Positions 43,808-52,573 of a stretch of DNA of 64,000 nucleotides are shown piece by piece. The translations under genes were made by a program, and so were the position numbers. The stretch is from Pseudomonas sp. IAC-BECa141 (GTDB lineage Bacteria; Pseudomonadota; Gammaproteobacteria; Pseudomonadales; Pseudomonadaceae), in contig NZ_CP065410.1 of the NCBI RefSeq assembly GCF_020544405.1, positions 1,488,001 through 1,552,000 on the forward strand, in the 5' to 3' direction. The notes under the pieces were generated by a model. The model had not been told where the DNA came from, ran no database searches, and worked only from the letters and a program-made list of their open reading frames with translations. Numbering within the stretch: the first letter of the stretch is position 1; each line of letters starts with the position of its first letter.

Positions 43808-44281
43808 TCAGGCCTTGTTCAGCGCCTGAGCAGCAGCCAGCACTGCATCGACATGTCCTGGCACTTTCACGCCGCGCCATTCCTGACGCAGTACGCCGTT
43901 CTTGTCGATCAGGAAGGTGCTGCGATCAACGCCCAGGTATTCCTTGCCGTAGAGCTTTTTCAACTTGATCACGTCGAACAGCTGGCAGACGGCTTCGTCC
44001 TTGTCGCTGATCAGCTCGAACGGAAACTCCTGCTTGCACTTGAAGTTCTCGTGGGATTTCAGGCTGTCGCGGGAAATCCCGAAGATTTCCGTGTTGGCAG
44101 CCTTGAACGCTGCGTATTGATCGCGAAAGCCCTGGCCTTCGGTGGTGCAGCCCGGGGTGCTGTCCTTCGGATAGAAGTAGATCACCACTTGCTTGCCCTT
44201 GAGGGCTGACAGGCTGACGGTCTGCCCGCTGGTGGCAGGTGCTTCGAAATCCGTAACCGGTTGGTCAATGACAACGGCCAT
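43808..44281 (-). CDS. bcp: thiol peroxidase Bcp (PrxQ-type peroxiredoxin)
   Basis: This 157-residue peroxiredoxin reduces hydrogen peroxide and organic peroxides. The peroxidatic Cys45 lies in STPGCTTEGQGFRD. The position of the resolving cysteine of E. coli Bcp (Cys50) is Gln here, so the enzyme should work as a 1-Cys type or use one of the later cysteines near residues 82 and 99. It is 10 bases downstream of gcvR, the usual pairing. Confidence 0.93.
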   Translation of the reverse strand: MAVVIDQPVTDFEAPATSGQTVSLSALKGKQVVIYFYPKDSTPGCTTEGQGFRDQYAAFKAANTEIFGISRDSLKSHENFKCKQEFPFELISDKDEAVCQLFDVIKLKKLYGKEYLGVDRSTFLIDKNGVLRQEWRGVKVPGHVDAVLAAAQALNKA

Positions 44282-44291
44282 GAAAGTTTCC

Positions 44292-44852
44292 TTACATTGG
44301 GTTCTGTGGGCGCCACGGTTCGATCAGTGCATCCAGGTTCATGGCGTCGGCGAAATCCAGAAACTGGTCGCGCAGCCAGCTGATCTGGGTGCCGGCGGGC
44401 AGGGTCACGGTGAACGTGGCGTTGAGCATGGTGCCGCCGGTCTGTGGTGCCTGATAGGTATCGCAAGTCAGGTTTTCCAGCTCGACGTTGTGATCCATGA
44501 AGAACTGGCACAGCTCGTTGATGATGTCCGGGCGGTACGCCGAAGACACGTAAGCCACATACGGCAGGGCCTGCGGACGATTTTCCAGGGCGGCGCTGCG
44601 TACCACGTTGACGGTGAACGCATGACGCTTGGCCAGCACCGGCAGGCTGCCTTCAAGGCGAGCCAGGGCGTCCCAGCTGCCGGAGACTTCGAGCACCAGC
44701 GCACTGCACTCGCCGTGGCGGGTCAGGCGCGAGGTGACGACTGCGCAGCGGTTTTCATGGCTGGCGCGGCACAGGACGTTGGTCAGCTCCATGGGATTGG
44801 CGCCGAGGGCACTGATGACAAGGAATTGTTCGCGAACTGTGGGGGTGGACAT
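44292..44852 (-). CDS. gcvR: glycine cleavage regulator GcvR (two ACT domains)
   Basis: This 186-residue protein is made of two ACT domains (about 8-85, starting VREQFLVISALGANPMELTN, and 95-180 with YVSSAYRPDIINELCQFFMD). In E. coli GcvR binds glycine and blocks the activator GcvA; Pseudomonas homologues next to bcp and dapA are assigned by similarity. No DNA-binding domain is present, so it must act through a partner protein. Its promoter lies in the divergent region before dapA. Confidence 0.85.
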   Translation of the reverse strand: MSTPTVREQFLVISALGANPMELTNVLCRASHENRCAVVTSRLTRHGECSALVLEVSGSWDALARLEGSLPVLAKRHAFTVNVVRSAALENRPQALPYVAYVSSAYRPDIINELCQFFMDHNVELENLTCDTYQAPQTGGTMLNATFTVTLPAGTQISWLRDQFLDFADAMNLDALIEPWRPQNPM

Positions 44853-45165
44853 GCAGCATTCCTAAAGCGATGAGCGGTCGGTAGGGAGAGGGCGTTGATT
44901 GCCGGGGCAATGACTGTCCGGAAGGCCCGATTCGTGTGGCGCTACGGCTCCATGAACAAGCAAGCGTACGGCAACGACACTGAAACGGAGCCCGGGAGGC
45001 CGAAACGGGAGACTGGAACCCGGCGTACAAGCTGATCAGTACCGATCAAAGTCTGAAGGGTAGCGAAAAGCGGCGCCAAGGGGAATGGCGGCACAGTACT
45101 TCGCTTGTGCAAGCATCTTGGCGCCAGTACCATTACCGCTCTCTTTTTCCGGCAGGAGCGGTTTC
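44853..45165. other. divergent region between gcvR and dapA
   Basis: This 313-base gap holds the leftward gcvR promoter and the dapA promoter and leader. The only strong element is the nested hairpin at 45072-45125. No gene is supported here. Confidence 0.5.
45072..45125 (+). promoter_or_regulatory. structured leader upstream of dapA
   Basis: GGCGCCAAG (45072-45080) pairs perfectly with CTTGGCGCC (45117-45125), and GCTTG-TG-CAAGC (45103-45114) forms an inner hairpin. CTCTCTTTTT follows at about 45139, then the GGCAGGAG ribosome site. It resembles an attenuator or mRNA-stability element for dapA; no known riboswitch class was recognised. Confidence 0.5.
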
Positions 45166-46044
45166 ATGATTGCGGGCAGTATGGTGGCACTGGTCACACC
45201 CATGGATGCACAAGGGCGTCTTGACTGGGACAGCCTCAGCAAACTCGTGGACTTCCATCTCAAGAACGGCACCCATGCCATTGTCGCGGTCGGCACCACC
45301 GGCGAGTCGGCAACTCTTGATGTAGAAGAACACATCGCCGTCATCAAAGCCGTGGTCAAACAGGTTGCCGGTCGCATTCCGGTGATCGCCGGTACCGGCG
45401 CCAACTCGACCCGCGAAGCGGTCGAGCTGACCCGCAACGCCAAAGAAGCCGGCGCCGATGCCTGCCTGCTCGTAGTCCCGTATTACAACAAGCCGACCCA
45501 GGAAGGCCTGTACCAGCACTTCAAGCACATCGCCGAAGCGGTCGACATCCCACAGATTCTCTACAACGTTCCTGGCCGCACCTCCTGCGACATGCAGGCC
45601 GAGACCGTGATCCGCCTGTCCACCGTGCCGAACATCATCGGCATCAAGGAAGCGACCGGCGACCTGAAACGCGCCAAGGCGATCATCGACGGCGTGAGCA
45701 AGGACTTCATCGTGCTGTCCGGCGATGATCCGACCGCAGTCGAGCTGATCCTGCTGGGCGGCAAGGGCAACATCTCCGTCACCGCCAACGTCGCCCCGCG
45801 CGAAATGGCCGACCTGTGCGAGGCCGCGCTCAAGGGCGATGCCGAGACCGCACGGGCCATCAATGAAAAACTGATGCCGCTGCACAAGGACCTGTTCATC
45901 GAAGCCAACCCGATTCCGGTGAAGTGGGCTTTGGTCGAAATGGGCCTGATGCACGAAGGCATTCGCCTGCCGCTGACCTGGCTGAGCGCTCCTTGTCATG
46001 AAACGCTGCGCTCGGCCCTGCGCCAGTGCAACGTCCTGGTTTAA
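45166..46044 (+). CDS. dapA: 4-hydroxy-tetrahydrodipicolinate synthase
   Basis: This 292-residue enzyme joins pyruvate and aspartate semialdehyde, the first committed step of lysine and diaminopimelate synthesis. The Schiff-base Lys161 is in [10 protein letters not shown], and Tyr133, Thr44 and Arg138 match the E. coli enzyme. The ATG at 45166 follows GGCAGGAG. It leads the dapA-bamC-MBL-purC operon, with bamC starting 17 bases after its stop. Confidence 0.97.
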   Translation: MIAGSMVALVTPMDAQGRLDWDSLSKLVDFHLKNGTHAIVAVGTTGESATLDVEEHIAVIKAVVKQVAGRIPVIAGTGANSTREAVELTRNAKEAGADACLLVVPYYNKPTQEGLYQHFKHIAEAVDIPQILYNVPGRTSCDMQAETVIRLSTVPNIIGIKEATGDLKRAKAIIDGVSKDFIVLSGDDPTAVELILLGGKGNISVTANVAPREMADLCEAALKGDAETARAINEKLMPLHKDLFIEANPIPVKWALVEMGLMHEGIRLPLTWLSAPCHETLRSALRQCNVLV

Positions 46045-46061
46045 TTGAGGAAGTACAACGC

Positions 46062-47177
46062 ATGAAGCGAATGGCCGGACTTTCCGCACTTGCCTTGATT
46101 ATCTCCAGCACCAGTGGCTGCGGATGGATCTGGGGCCCGGAAGGTTATTTCCGTGACCGTGGTAGCGATTACCTGGAAGCGCAACAGACTGCACCGATGC
46201 AACTGCCACCAGACGTCAGCATTTCCAAGCGCCTGGATCCGCTGCTGCCGATCCCGCGCAACGTGGCCGACGACACCGCCAAGGGTGAATACGTCGTTCC
46301 GCGTCCTCAACCGCTGTCGACCGTTGCCGATGCCAGCGACTACTCGCTGCAGAAGAGCGGTGATTCGCGTTGGGTCATGGCCCAGCACCCACCGGCCGAA
46401 GTCTGGCCAGTGGCGGTGCAGTACTTCCAGGACAACGGTTTCCGTCTGGATGAACAGCGCCCGCAAACCGGCGAATTCACCACCACCTGGCAGCATTCCG
46501 ATGAACTGTCCGCCGCCATGGCCAAGCGCCTGAGCGCCGCCGGCGTCAGCACCGACAGCGAAACCCGCGTGCGGGTGCGCATCGAGCCTGGCGTGCAGCG
46601 CAACACCAGTGAAGTCTACGTGGTCAGCGCCGAGCGTCCTGCCGGCAGCACCGCCAATGTCGATTTCACCAACCGTTCGGTCAACACTGGCCTGGACGCT
46701 GCGCTGGTTGACGACATGCTCGCGAGCATGAGCCGGACCTCCGAGAAGGGTGGTTCGGTGTCGATGCTGGCTTCGCGTGATTTCGACACCCCAAGCCGTG
46801 TCAGCCTGAGCGAAGACGGCAGCGGCAACCCGGTACTGAACGTCGGTACGGATCTGGATCGTGCCTGGTCGAGCGTCGGTCGTGCGCTGGAACAGGGCGA
46901 ATGGCGCGTTGAAGACATCAACCGCAGCCTGGGTCTCTACTACATCAACTTGTCCGAAAAGGCCGAGAAGAAAGACGAGAAGCCAGGTTTCTTCAGCAGC
47001 CTGTTCGGCAGCGCGCCGACCAAGGAAGAAGTTGAAGCCCGTGCCGAGCGTTATCAGGTTCGCCTGAGCAAGGTCGGCGAGAACGTTCAGGTGACCGTCG
47101 AGAAAAACATCAACACCGTTGCGCCGGCCGATGTGGCCCGCAAAGTGTTGAGCGTGATTCAGGACAACCTGGGCTGA
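46062..47177 (+). CDS. bamC: outer-membrane assembly lipoprotein BamC
   Basis: This 371-residue lipoprotein has a lipobox ending SSTSGCGW (Cys about 19), an unstructured N-terminal part that binds BamD, and two helix-grip domains (about 100-210 and 240-370). BamC is part of the BAM machine that inserts outer-membrane beta-barrels. It follows dapA as in most gammaproteobacteria. Confidence 0.93.
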   Translation: MKRMAGLSALALIISSTSGCGWIWGPEGYFRDRGSDYLEAQQTAPMQLPPDVSISKRLDPLLPIPRNVADDTAKGEYVVPRPQPLSTVADASDYSLQKSGDSRWVMAQHPPAEVWPVAVQYFQDNGFRLDEQRPQTGEFTTTWQHSDELSAAMAKRLSAAGVSTDSETRVRVRIEPGVQRNTSEVYVVSAERPAGSTANVDFTNRSVNTGLDAALVDDMLASMSRTSEKGGSVSMLASRDFDTPSRVSLSEDGSGNPVLNVGTDLDRAWSSVGRALEQGEWRVEDINRSLGLYYINLSEKAEKKDEKPGFFSSLFGSAPTKEEVEARAERYQVRLSKVGENVQVTVEKNINTVAPADVARKVLSVIQDNLG

Positions 47178-47181
47178 TCCA

Positions 47182-47940
47182 ATGCGTTTTGCCGTTCTCG
47201 GCAGCGGTAGCCAAGGGAACGGCACGCTGATCGCCAGTGCTGATACGTATGTGCTGGTGGATTGTGGTTTTTCCCTGCGGGAAACCGAAAAACGCCTGTT
47301 GCGCCTGGGGGTTAACCCGGCGCAACTGAGCGCGATACTCGTAACCCACGAACATGCCGACCACGTGCATGGCGTGGGTTTGCTGTCTCGGCGCTACAAT
47401 CTGCCTGTCTACCTCAGTCGCGGCACACTGCGCGGGATGCGCAAACCGATTGAACCTGCCGGTTTCGTGACCGGTGGCGAGCAGTTGCAGATCGGTGCTC
47501 TGAACATCGGGGTCATTGCCGTGGCCCATGATGCGCGGGAACCGACTCAGTACGTGTTCAGTGACGGTGAACGGCGCTTCGGCCTGCTGACCGACCTGGG
47601 CTCTTACTGTGAACGGGTGCTGGACGGCTATCGGGATCTCGATGCGTTGATGATCGAGTCCAATCACTGTCGCAACATGCTGGCCCGTGGTCATTACCCG
47701 TACTTTCTCAAGCAGCGGGTGGGCGGCGAGCTGGGACATTTGAATAACCATCAGGCGGCATTCCTGGTGGCCGAGTTGGGCTGGCAAGGCCTGCAACACC
47801 TGGTCCTGGCCCATCTGAGCAGCAAGAACAACCTGCCGCAGCTGGCCCGGCAATGTTTTGTCGACACCCTCGGGTGCGACCCGGACTGGCTGCAACTGGC
47901 CGATCAAGATTCAGGGCTCGACTGGCGCCACATCGCCTAG
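47182..47940 (+). CDS. MBL-fold metallohydrolase (YycJ-like)
   Basis: This 252-residue metallo-beta-lactamase-fold protein has the metal motif THEHADHVHG near residue 55, AHDAREPTQY with further ligands near 115, and SNHCRNML near 155. It resembles the YycJ/WalJ group, 5'-exonuclease-like enzymes linked to DNA metabolism; the substrate here is not proven. It starts four bases after bamC and precedes purC by 28 bases. Confidence 0.88.
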   Translation: MRFAVLGSGSQGNGTLIASADTYVLVDCGFSLRETEKRLLRLGVNPAQLSAILVTHEHADHVHGVGLLSRRYNLPVYLSRGTLRGMRKPIEPAGFVTGGEQLQIGALNIGVIAVAHDAREPTQYVFSDGERRFGLLTDLGSYCERVLDGYRDLDALMIESNHCRNMLARGHYPYFLKQRVGGELGHLNNHQAAFLVAELGWQGLQHLVLAHLSSKNNLPQLARQCFVDTLGCDPDWLQLADQDSGLDWRHIA

Positions 47941-47968
47941 CCCATCTACTTAGCAAGCGGAGCCCATC

Positions 47969-48682
47969 ATGGAAAAACGTGAAGAACTCTACCGCGGCAA
48001 AGCCAAATCGGTTTACAAGACCGACGACGCTGACCGCTTGATCCTGCTGTTTCGCAACGACACTTCGGCGTTCGACGGCAAGCGCATCGAGCAACTCGAC
48101 CGCAAAGGCATGGTGAACAACAAGTTCAACGCCTTCATCATGCAGAAACTCGAAGCGGCCGGCATTCCGACCCAGTTCGACAAACTGCTGGGCGACAACG
48201 AGTGCCTGGTGAAGAAACTCGACATGATCCCGGTCGAGTGCGTCGTGCGTAATTACGCCGCCGGCAGCCTGGTCAAGCGTCTGGGCGTCGAGGAGGGCAT
48301 GAAGCTCAACCCGTACACCTTCGAACTGTTCCTGAAGGACGACGCCAAGGGCGACCCGTTCATCAACGAATCCCACGTCGTGGCTTTCGGCTGGGGCACC
48401 GCCGAGCAACTGGCGCGCATGAAGGAACTGTCGCTCAAGGTCAACGAAGTCCTGAGCAAACTGTTCGACGACGCAGGCCTCTTGCTGGTGGACTTCAAGC
48501 TTGAATTCGGCGTGTTCAGCGACGGCTCCATCGTCCTGGGCGATGAGTTCAGCCCGGACGGCTGCCGTCTGTGGGACAAGGACACCAAGAAGAAGATGGA
48601 CAAGGACCGCTTCCGTCAGGGCCTCGGTGACGTCATCGAAGCCTACGAAGAAGTCGCCAACCGTCTGGGCGTACCGCTTTAA
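47969..48682 (+). CDS. purC: SAICAR synthase
   Basis: This 237-residue enzyme couples aspartate to CAIR in purine biosynthesis. The N-terminus [20 protein letters not shown] is the ATP-binding strand pair, and [18 protein letters not shown] near 90 and [20 protein letters not shown] near 175 are SAICAR synthetase signatures. It is the last protein gene before tRNA-Ser. Confidence 0.97.
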   Translation: MEKREELYRGKAKSVYKTDDADRLILLFRNDTSAFDGKRIEQLDRKGMVNNKFNAFIMQKLEAAGIPTQFDKLLGDNECLVKKLDMIPVECVVRNYAAGSLVKRLGVEEGMKLNPYTFELFLKDDAKGDPFINESHVVAFGWGTAEQLARMKELSLKVNEVLSKLFDDAGLLLVDFKLEFGVFSDGSIVLGDEFSPDGCRLWDKDTKKKMDKDRFRQGLGDVIEAYEEVANRLGVPL

Positions 48683-48727
48683 TCGACGCAAGCATCTGAT
48701 AGCACGGAGAAATTTTCGAAAGAGGGT

Positions 48728-48755
48728 TTGCTTTCGGTAAAAGTGTTGTTATGAT
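48728..48755 (+). promoter_or_regulatory. sigma-70 promoter of tRNA-Ser
   Basis: TTGCTT, a 16-base spacer and TATGAT end 10 bases before the tRNA. GCGCGCC follows the -10, as in many stable-RNA promoters. Confidence 0.75.
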
Positions 48756-48765
48756 GCGCGCCGTT

Positions 48766-48855
48766 GGAGAGATGCCAGAGTGGCCGAATGGGACGGATTC
48801 GAAATCCGTTGTACCTTCACCGGTACCTAGGGTTCGAATCCCTATCTCTCCGCCA
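48766..48855 (+). tRNA. tRNA-Ser (anticodon CGA)
   Basis: This 90-base class II tRNA has acceptor GGAGAGA/TCTCTCC, anticodon loop TTCGAAA with anticodon CGA, a long variable arm, T arm GGTTCGAATCC and encoded CCA. It is followed by a strong terminator and a region of foreign or decayed sequence, as expected of a tRNA integration site. Confidence 0.95.
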
Positions 48856-48870
48856 TTATTGAACAAGACT

Positions 48871-48907
48871 AAGCCCCCGTAATCATTGAAGATTACGGGG
48901 GCTTTTT
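48871..48907 (+). terminator. intrinsic terminator after tRNA-Ser
   Basis: AAGCCCCCGTAATC-ATTGAA-GATTACGGGGGCTT followed by TTT is a perfect 14-base stem. Confidence 0.95.
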
Positions 48908-49489
48908 CGTTCCCGTCGATCTATTTGAAACATTTCCTGGGCATAAACCTTGCCCGTCATGCGGCTCTAGTCCGTTTTAAAACCCCAGCATTTTTGACAC
49001 GACACCGGCCATGCTCTTGGTGTCTACGAGCGCTTCGAACGGCTCTACATCGCTCTTGCTGATGTAGACGATTCGGCGTTTGCCAAATTTTTTCGACGTG
49101 CTTGGCGTTGCTTACATAGTTAACGACGGACTTGATGCTCTAAGGCTGGCTGAATACCTTTCAGAGGGACTTATGAGGGGACGAATGAAATCCAACGAAT
49201 GGTGATCGTCCGGCATATTTGGTAAAAGCTTAGTAGGCTGACCGACCGCTTCCAGCGATAAGCAGAGGTTTGCCAGTAACCACCATCGGCCAATCGTGGA
49301 CGCAAAAATCTTCCAAATCGCTTGTCTTGAGCGTGGTCGCTCTGAATGTCCGGCTCTGTAAAGAGCAAGATCTCGAGCTAGTAAAAAACCTGCAATTTGC
49401 GGGGAACTATTTATATTCACGAATGGACTGAGCTGCTATTGCGATCAAAATAAAACGGCGCAGAAAACTTTTAAATAATGGAGCGCGTA
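48908..49489. other. decayed region downstream of tRNA-Ser
   Basis: This stretch of about 580 bases is less GC-rich than its surroundings. Apart from the gene remnant at 48977-49139 no coding sequence is convincing; a leftward frame at 49112-49420 has a GTG start, no ribosome site and no recognisable motifs. The promoter of the InaA-type gene probably lies in the AT-rich part after 49400. Confidence 0.5.
48977..49139 (-). pseudogene. C-terminal gene remnant with frameshift
   Basis: The minus strand encodes a protein-like C-terminus ending SKMLGF and stop at 48977, containing FGKRRIVYISKSDVEPFEAL. Upstream, the sense continues in another frame (SVVNYVSNAKHVEK) across a homopolymer at about 49088-49093, and a stop lies in that frame at 49140. 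I do not recognise the family. Its location next to tRNA-Ser suggests residue of an integrated element. Confidence 0.5.
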
Positions 49490-50161
49490 ATGGGCAGGTC
49501 AGGCAAAGAGTTTGAATTTTGGTGGGGTACATCCGGATCGTGGGTTGAACCGCCCAATGTGCGCCGAAGCGGTACTAGTGGTGTCCAGCTGGTTGTTCAA
49601 GATAACAGAACGTTCTTCGTCAAGCGTCAAACCGGCCATCTGTTTCGCAGCCTGCGTTATCCCACTGGCAGACCCACCGCTCTGCGTGAGGGGGTTGCCC
49701 TCTCCAGACTCGAGAAACTGGGTGTAAACGCGCCAAGACCCGTATTTTATGGTGCGAGAAAAGTCGACGGGGTATGGCAAGGTGTTTTGGTCACGGAAGA
49801 CCTGGGCGGCTTCATAGATCTGGATACTTGGTATAGCCAAGGCGCTGCCAGCATGTTGACGACGGAACAACATGAGCAACTATTTAAGCGTTTGGCGCAA
49901 ATGCTGGCGAGAATGCACTCGGGCAAGTGGCAGCACGGTTGCATGCGGTCCAAACACATCTTTATCAAGGCATCGATTACGGATGCGGTATTTGACTTCG
50001 AGCTGGCGTTACTTGATTTAGAGAAGTCACGCGGTCGTGCTACGGCGATGGGAGCAGCTCGTCACGACATTCCTCAACTCAGACGGCATTCTTACTGGGA
50101 TGAGTCGCAGTGGCGGCATTTCCTTTCATACTACGAGCAAGCAATTGGCAGAACCATCTAA
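49490..50161 (+). CDS. InaA-type lipopolysaccharide kinase-like protein
   Basis: This 223-residue protein has the compact kinase fold of the InaA/lipopolysaccharide-kinase family: nucleotide-binding strands near FFVKRQTGHLF, catalytic-loop-like HSGKWQHGCMRSKHIFI near 145-161, and metal-binding DFELALLDLEKSR near 170. Family members phosphorylate sugars of lipopolysaccharide core or have unknown roles, as for acid-inducible InaA. ATG codons at 49478 and 49490 are possible; GGAG six bases before 49490 favours that one. It is isolated in a lower-GC patch after tRNA-Ser, which suggests acquisition. Confidence 0.78.
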   Translation: MGRSGKEFEFWWGTSGSWVEPPNVRRSGTSGVQLVVQDNRTFFVKRQTGHLFRSLRYPTGRPTALREGVALSRLEKLGVNAPRPVFYGARKVDGVWQGVLVTEDLGGFIDLDTWYSQGAASMLTTEQHEQLFKRLAQMLARMHSGKWQHGCMRSKHIFIKASITDAVFDFELALLDLEKSRGRATAMGAARHDIPQLRRHSYWDESQWRHFLSYYEQAIGRTI

Positions 50162-50284
50162 GCTGGTTTGTCTAGCACTCAGCAGGCCCGCCAGTTGTAA
50201 CTTCTGAAGATATCAACAAGTGCTTAAAACATAGAGTCACCTCTTAAATTAAGGATTCTTCTATCGGCTGATTCTGGCTGGGTA

Positions 50285-50309
50285 GCGACGGTCAGGACTC
50301 GACCGTCGC
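50285..50309. repeat. inverted repeat between convergent genes
   Basis: GCGACGGTC-AGGACTC-GACCGTCGC is a perfect 9-base stem in the gap between the InaA-like gene and the DUF1508 gene, without a T run. Confidence 0.5.
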
Positions 50310-50425
50310 AAGGCATATTCAAACATCGGTCTGTTCCGCCATCTCCAGGGCGACCTGATGCCCTGAAGCAACATCAGAAGTCGCCGGAGCTGCCAACACA
50401 GGCAGCCCGGCGTCCTGAACAGTCC

Positions 50426-50617
50426 TCAGATCTCCTTGATCGGCGTATCCCCCTGGACACCCTTGATCAACTCGATCACATGCAGACAATCCGCCTTGTT
50501 CACATACGACTCCCCGCTGGCGACCGTCTCGTGGTTGCCTGCCCGCAGCCGCCAGCGCCATTGGCCCTTTCCGGTGCTCGGGGTGCCTTTGGATTGCCTG
50601 TAAATCTCGAAATACAT
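50426..50617 (-). CDS. DUF1508 (YegP-like) small protein
   Basis: This 63-residue protein is a single DUF1508 unit: MYFEIYRQSKGT at the start, QWRWRLRAGNHETVASGESY in the centre and a final helix with LHVIELIKG. YegP proteins usually carry two units; this is the one-unit form. Function is unknown. GGAG precedes the ATG by eight bases. Confidence 0.85.
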   Translation of the reverse strand: MYFEIYRQSKGTPSTGKGQWRWRLRAGNHETVASGESYVNKADCLHVIELIKGVQGDTPIKEI

Positions 50618-50929
50618 TCAGTTCGCTCCATGCGATTTATGTGCGACAGCCTGTGTGACGCCTCGACGCAAGCCTAGCGGAGCGCGGATTTTTGGCTATC
50701 GGGGATTTGTTTCCAATCGTTCGTGAATGTTTCTGAAAGGCACGGGGCAGAGCGCAGGGATCGTCCTCCGGATTGGCCGGAACGCCGTCGTTTGCCCCTT
50801 GCATGACATATCGGGCTGCTGCTTAATACGGTGCGGCTCATGGTGTCGAACGGCGTTCGACGACCGACAATCACTATAAGAAAGAGCAGTCCATTGGTTC
50901 ATCTGCACGGAACGCAACACGCGAACCCG

Positions 50930-51862
50930 GTGAAGTTGTCGCTGGTGATTCCCGTATTCAATGAAGAGGACAGCCTCGACGGCTTTCTCCTGCGCATTCA
51001 TCAGGTTTTCGAGCAAGAGGCGCTCGTCCAACTGGAACTGGTGTTCGTCAATGACGGCAGTTCCGATACAACGCTGGAACGCTTGCTGCATTGCCAGCAG
51101 AGCGATTCACGCATCCGCATCGTCGATCTGAGTCGTAATTTCGGCAAGGAAGCGGCCATGTCCGCCGGTTTGCAGATTGCCACCGGGCAGATCGTGGTAC
51201 CGATCGACGTTGATCTGCAGGATCCTCCCGAAGTCATTTTGCAGATGATCGAACGCTGGCGGGAGGGTTTCGAGGTCGTGCTCGGCCACCGCATCAGCCG
51301 GCGCAACGACACTTGGGCCAAACAGACCTCCGCCAGTTGGTTCTATCGCCTGCACAACCGGATTGCCGATCAGCCATTGCCCGAGAATGTCGGCGATTTT
51401 CGCTTGATGGATCGCTGTGTAGTCGATGCGTTGCTGACCTTGCCCGAGTCGCGGCGCTTCATGAAAGGCTTGTTCGCCTGGGTCGGTTTCCGCACCACGC
51501 AGGTCGAATATGAACGCCCCGAGCGGGCGGCGGGGCAGAGCAAGTTCAATGGCTGGCGACTGTGGAATTTCGCGCTGGAAGGCATCACCAGTTTCAGCAC
51601 CGAGCCGTTGCGGATCTGGACGTATCTGGGGGCGCTGGTGTCTCTGGTGTCGTTCGCCTTTGCGATGTTCATCGTGCTGCGTACGGTGCTGCACGGTGTC
51701 GATCTGCCAGGTTATGCGTCGCTGATGGTGGCGGTGACATTCCTCGGCGGCCTGCAACTGATCGGCATTGGCGTGCTCGGCGAGTACCTGGGCCGCACCT
51801 ACATCGAAGCGAAGCGCCGGCCGGTTTTCCTGGTGCGCCGCATTTACGAATCCAAGGACTGA
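50930..51862 (+). CDS. GT2 polyprenyl-phosphate glycosyltransferase (GtrB/DPM1-like)
   Basis: This protein of about 310 residues has a GT-A domain (KLSLVIPVFNEEDSLDGFLL at the start, PIDVDLQDPPEVI as the DxD region near 100) and two C-terminal membrane segments (about 230-290, ending LGEYLGRTYIEAKRRPVFLV). This is the GtrB/ArnC/dolichol-phosphate sugar synthase type, which puts a sugar on undecaprenyl phosphate. The start is uncertain: GTG at 50930 fits the family, while the frame is open back to 50831 without a clear ribosome site. It begins a four-gene unit with minimal gaps. Confidence 0.88.
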   Translation: MKLSLVIPVFNEEDSLDGFLLRIHQVFEQEALVQLELVFVNDGSSDTTLERLLHCQQSDSRIRIVDLSRNFGKEAAMSAGLQIATGQIVVPIDVDLQDPPEVILQMIERWREGFEVVLGHRISRRNDTWAKQTSASWFYRLHNRIADQPLPENVGDFRLMDRCVVDALLTLPESRRFMKGLFAWVGFRTTQVEYERPERAAGQSKFNGWRLWNFALEGITSFSTEPLRIWTYLGALVSLVSFAFAMFIVLRTVLHGVDLPGYASLMVAVTFLGGLQLIGIGVLGEYLGRTYIEAKRRPVFLVRRIYESKD

Positions 51863-51865
51863 CAG

Positions 51866-52573
51866 ATGGATCTCAAGGAAACCGACATTCTCGGCGACAG
51901 CATCGGCGAGCATTGGTATTACTGCTCCAAGGCAGCGGCTACCCGCCGCCTGCTGGGTGAGGCGCCCATCAAACGAATTCTCGACGTCGGCGCCGGTTCA
52001 GGATTTTTTTCCCATCATTTGTTGACGCACACGGCGGCACGCGAAGCCTGGTGCGTGGACATCAGCTACCCGGCCGACTCCAGCGCCACCACTGCCGGCA
52101 AACCGGTGCATTACCGTCGCTCGATCGACACCGTGGATGCTGATCTGGTGTTGCTGATGGATGTGTTGGAGCACGTCGATGATGACCTCGGCCTGCTCAA
52201 GTCTTACGTCGACAAAGTGCCCTCCGGCAGTCGCTTCCTGATGACCGTGCCGGCGTTCCAGTTCATGTGGAGCGGGCACGATGATTTTCTCGAACACAAG
52301 CGTCGCTACACCCTGGGGCAATTCGAAACTCTCGCCCGAAAGGCCGGATTGACGGTGGAGCGGGGCGCCTATTACTTCGGCGCGGTCTTCCCGATTGCGC
52401 TGGCGTCGCGCCTGATACCCGGCGCTCGGGGTTCGGCACCGCGTTCGCAATTGAAAAAACATCATCCGCTGGTCAATAGACTGCTGAAAACCCTGTGCAG
52501 CCTCGAGCTGCCGCTGATGGGCATCAACCGCGCAGGCGGACTGAGTGTGTTCGTGCTGGCGCGCAAGCCGTGA
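51866..52573 (+). CDS. class I SAM-dependent methyltransferase
   Basis: This 235-residue protein has the SAM-binding motif ILDVGAGSGFFSHHLL near residue 37 and the motif II region DLVLLMDVLEHVDDDLG near 92. The rest resembles small-molecule or glycan methyltransferases (FLEHKRRYTLGQFETLARKA near 140). It starts three bases after the GT2 gene and overlaps the GtrA gene by one base, so it is co-translated; a methyl group on the lipid-linked sugar or its product is a reasonable guess. Confidence 0.83.
   Translation: MDLKETDILGDSIGEHWYYCSKAAATRRLLGEAPIKRILDVGAGSGFFSHHLLTHTAAREAWCVDISYPADSSATTAGKPVHYRRSIDTVDADLVLLMDVLEHVDDDLGLLKSYVDKVPSGSRFLMTVPAFQFMWSGHDDFLEHKRRYTLGQFETLARKAGLTVERGAYYFGAVFPIALASRLIPGARGSAPRSQLKKHHPLVNRLLKTLCSLELPLMGINRAGGLSVFVLARKP

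Noticed and set aside
49112..49420. Leftward 102-codon frame after tRNA-Ser
   Set aside because: GTG start without ribosome site, no motifs, located in a decayed region; could at most be a remnant.
50319..50561. Leftward 80-codon frame extending beyond the DUF1508 gene
   Set aside because: Its first half is another frame of the DUF1508 gene and the tail has no initiation signal; a frameshifted extension of DUF1508 was considered, but that protein already has family length.
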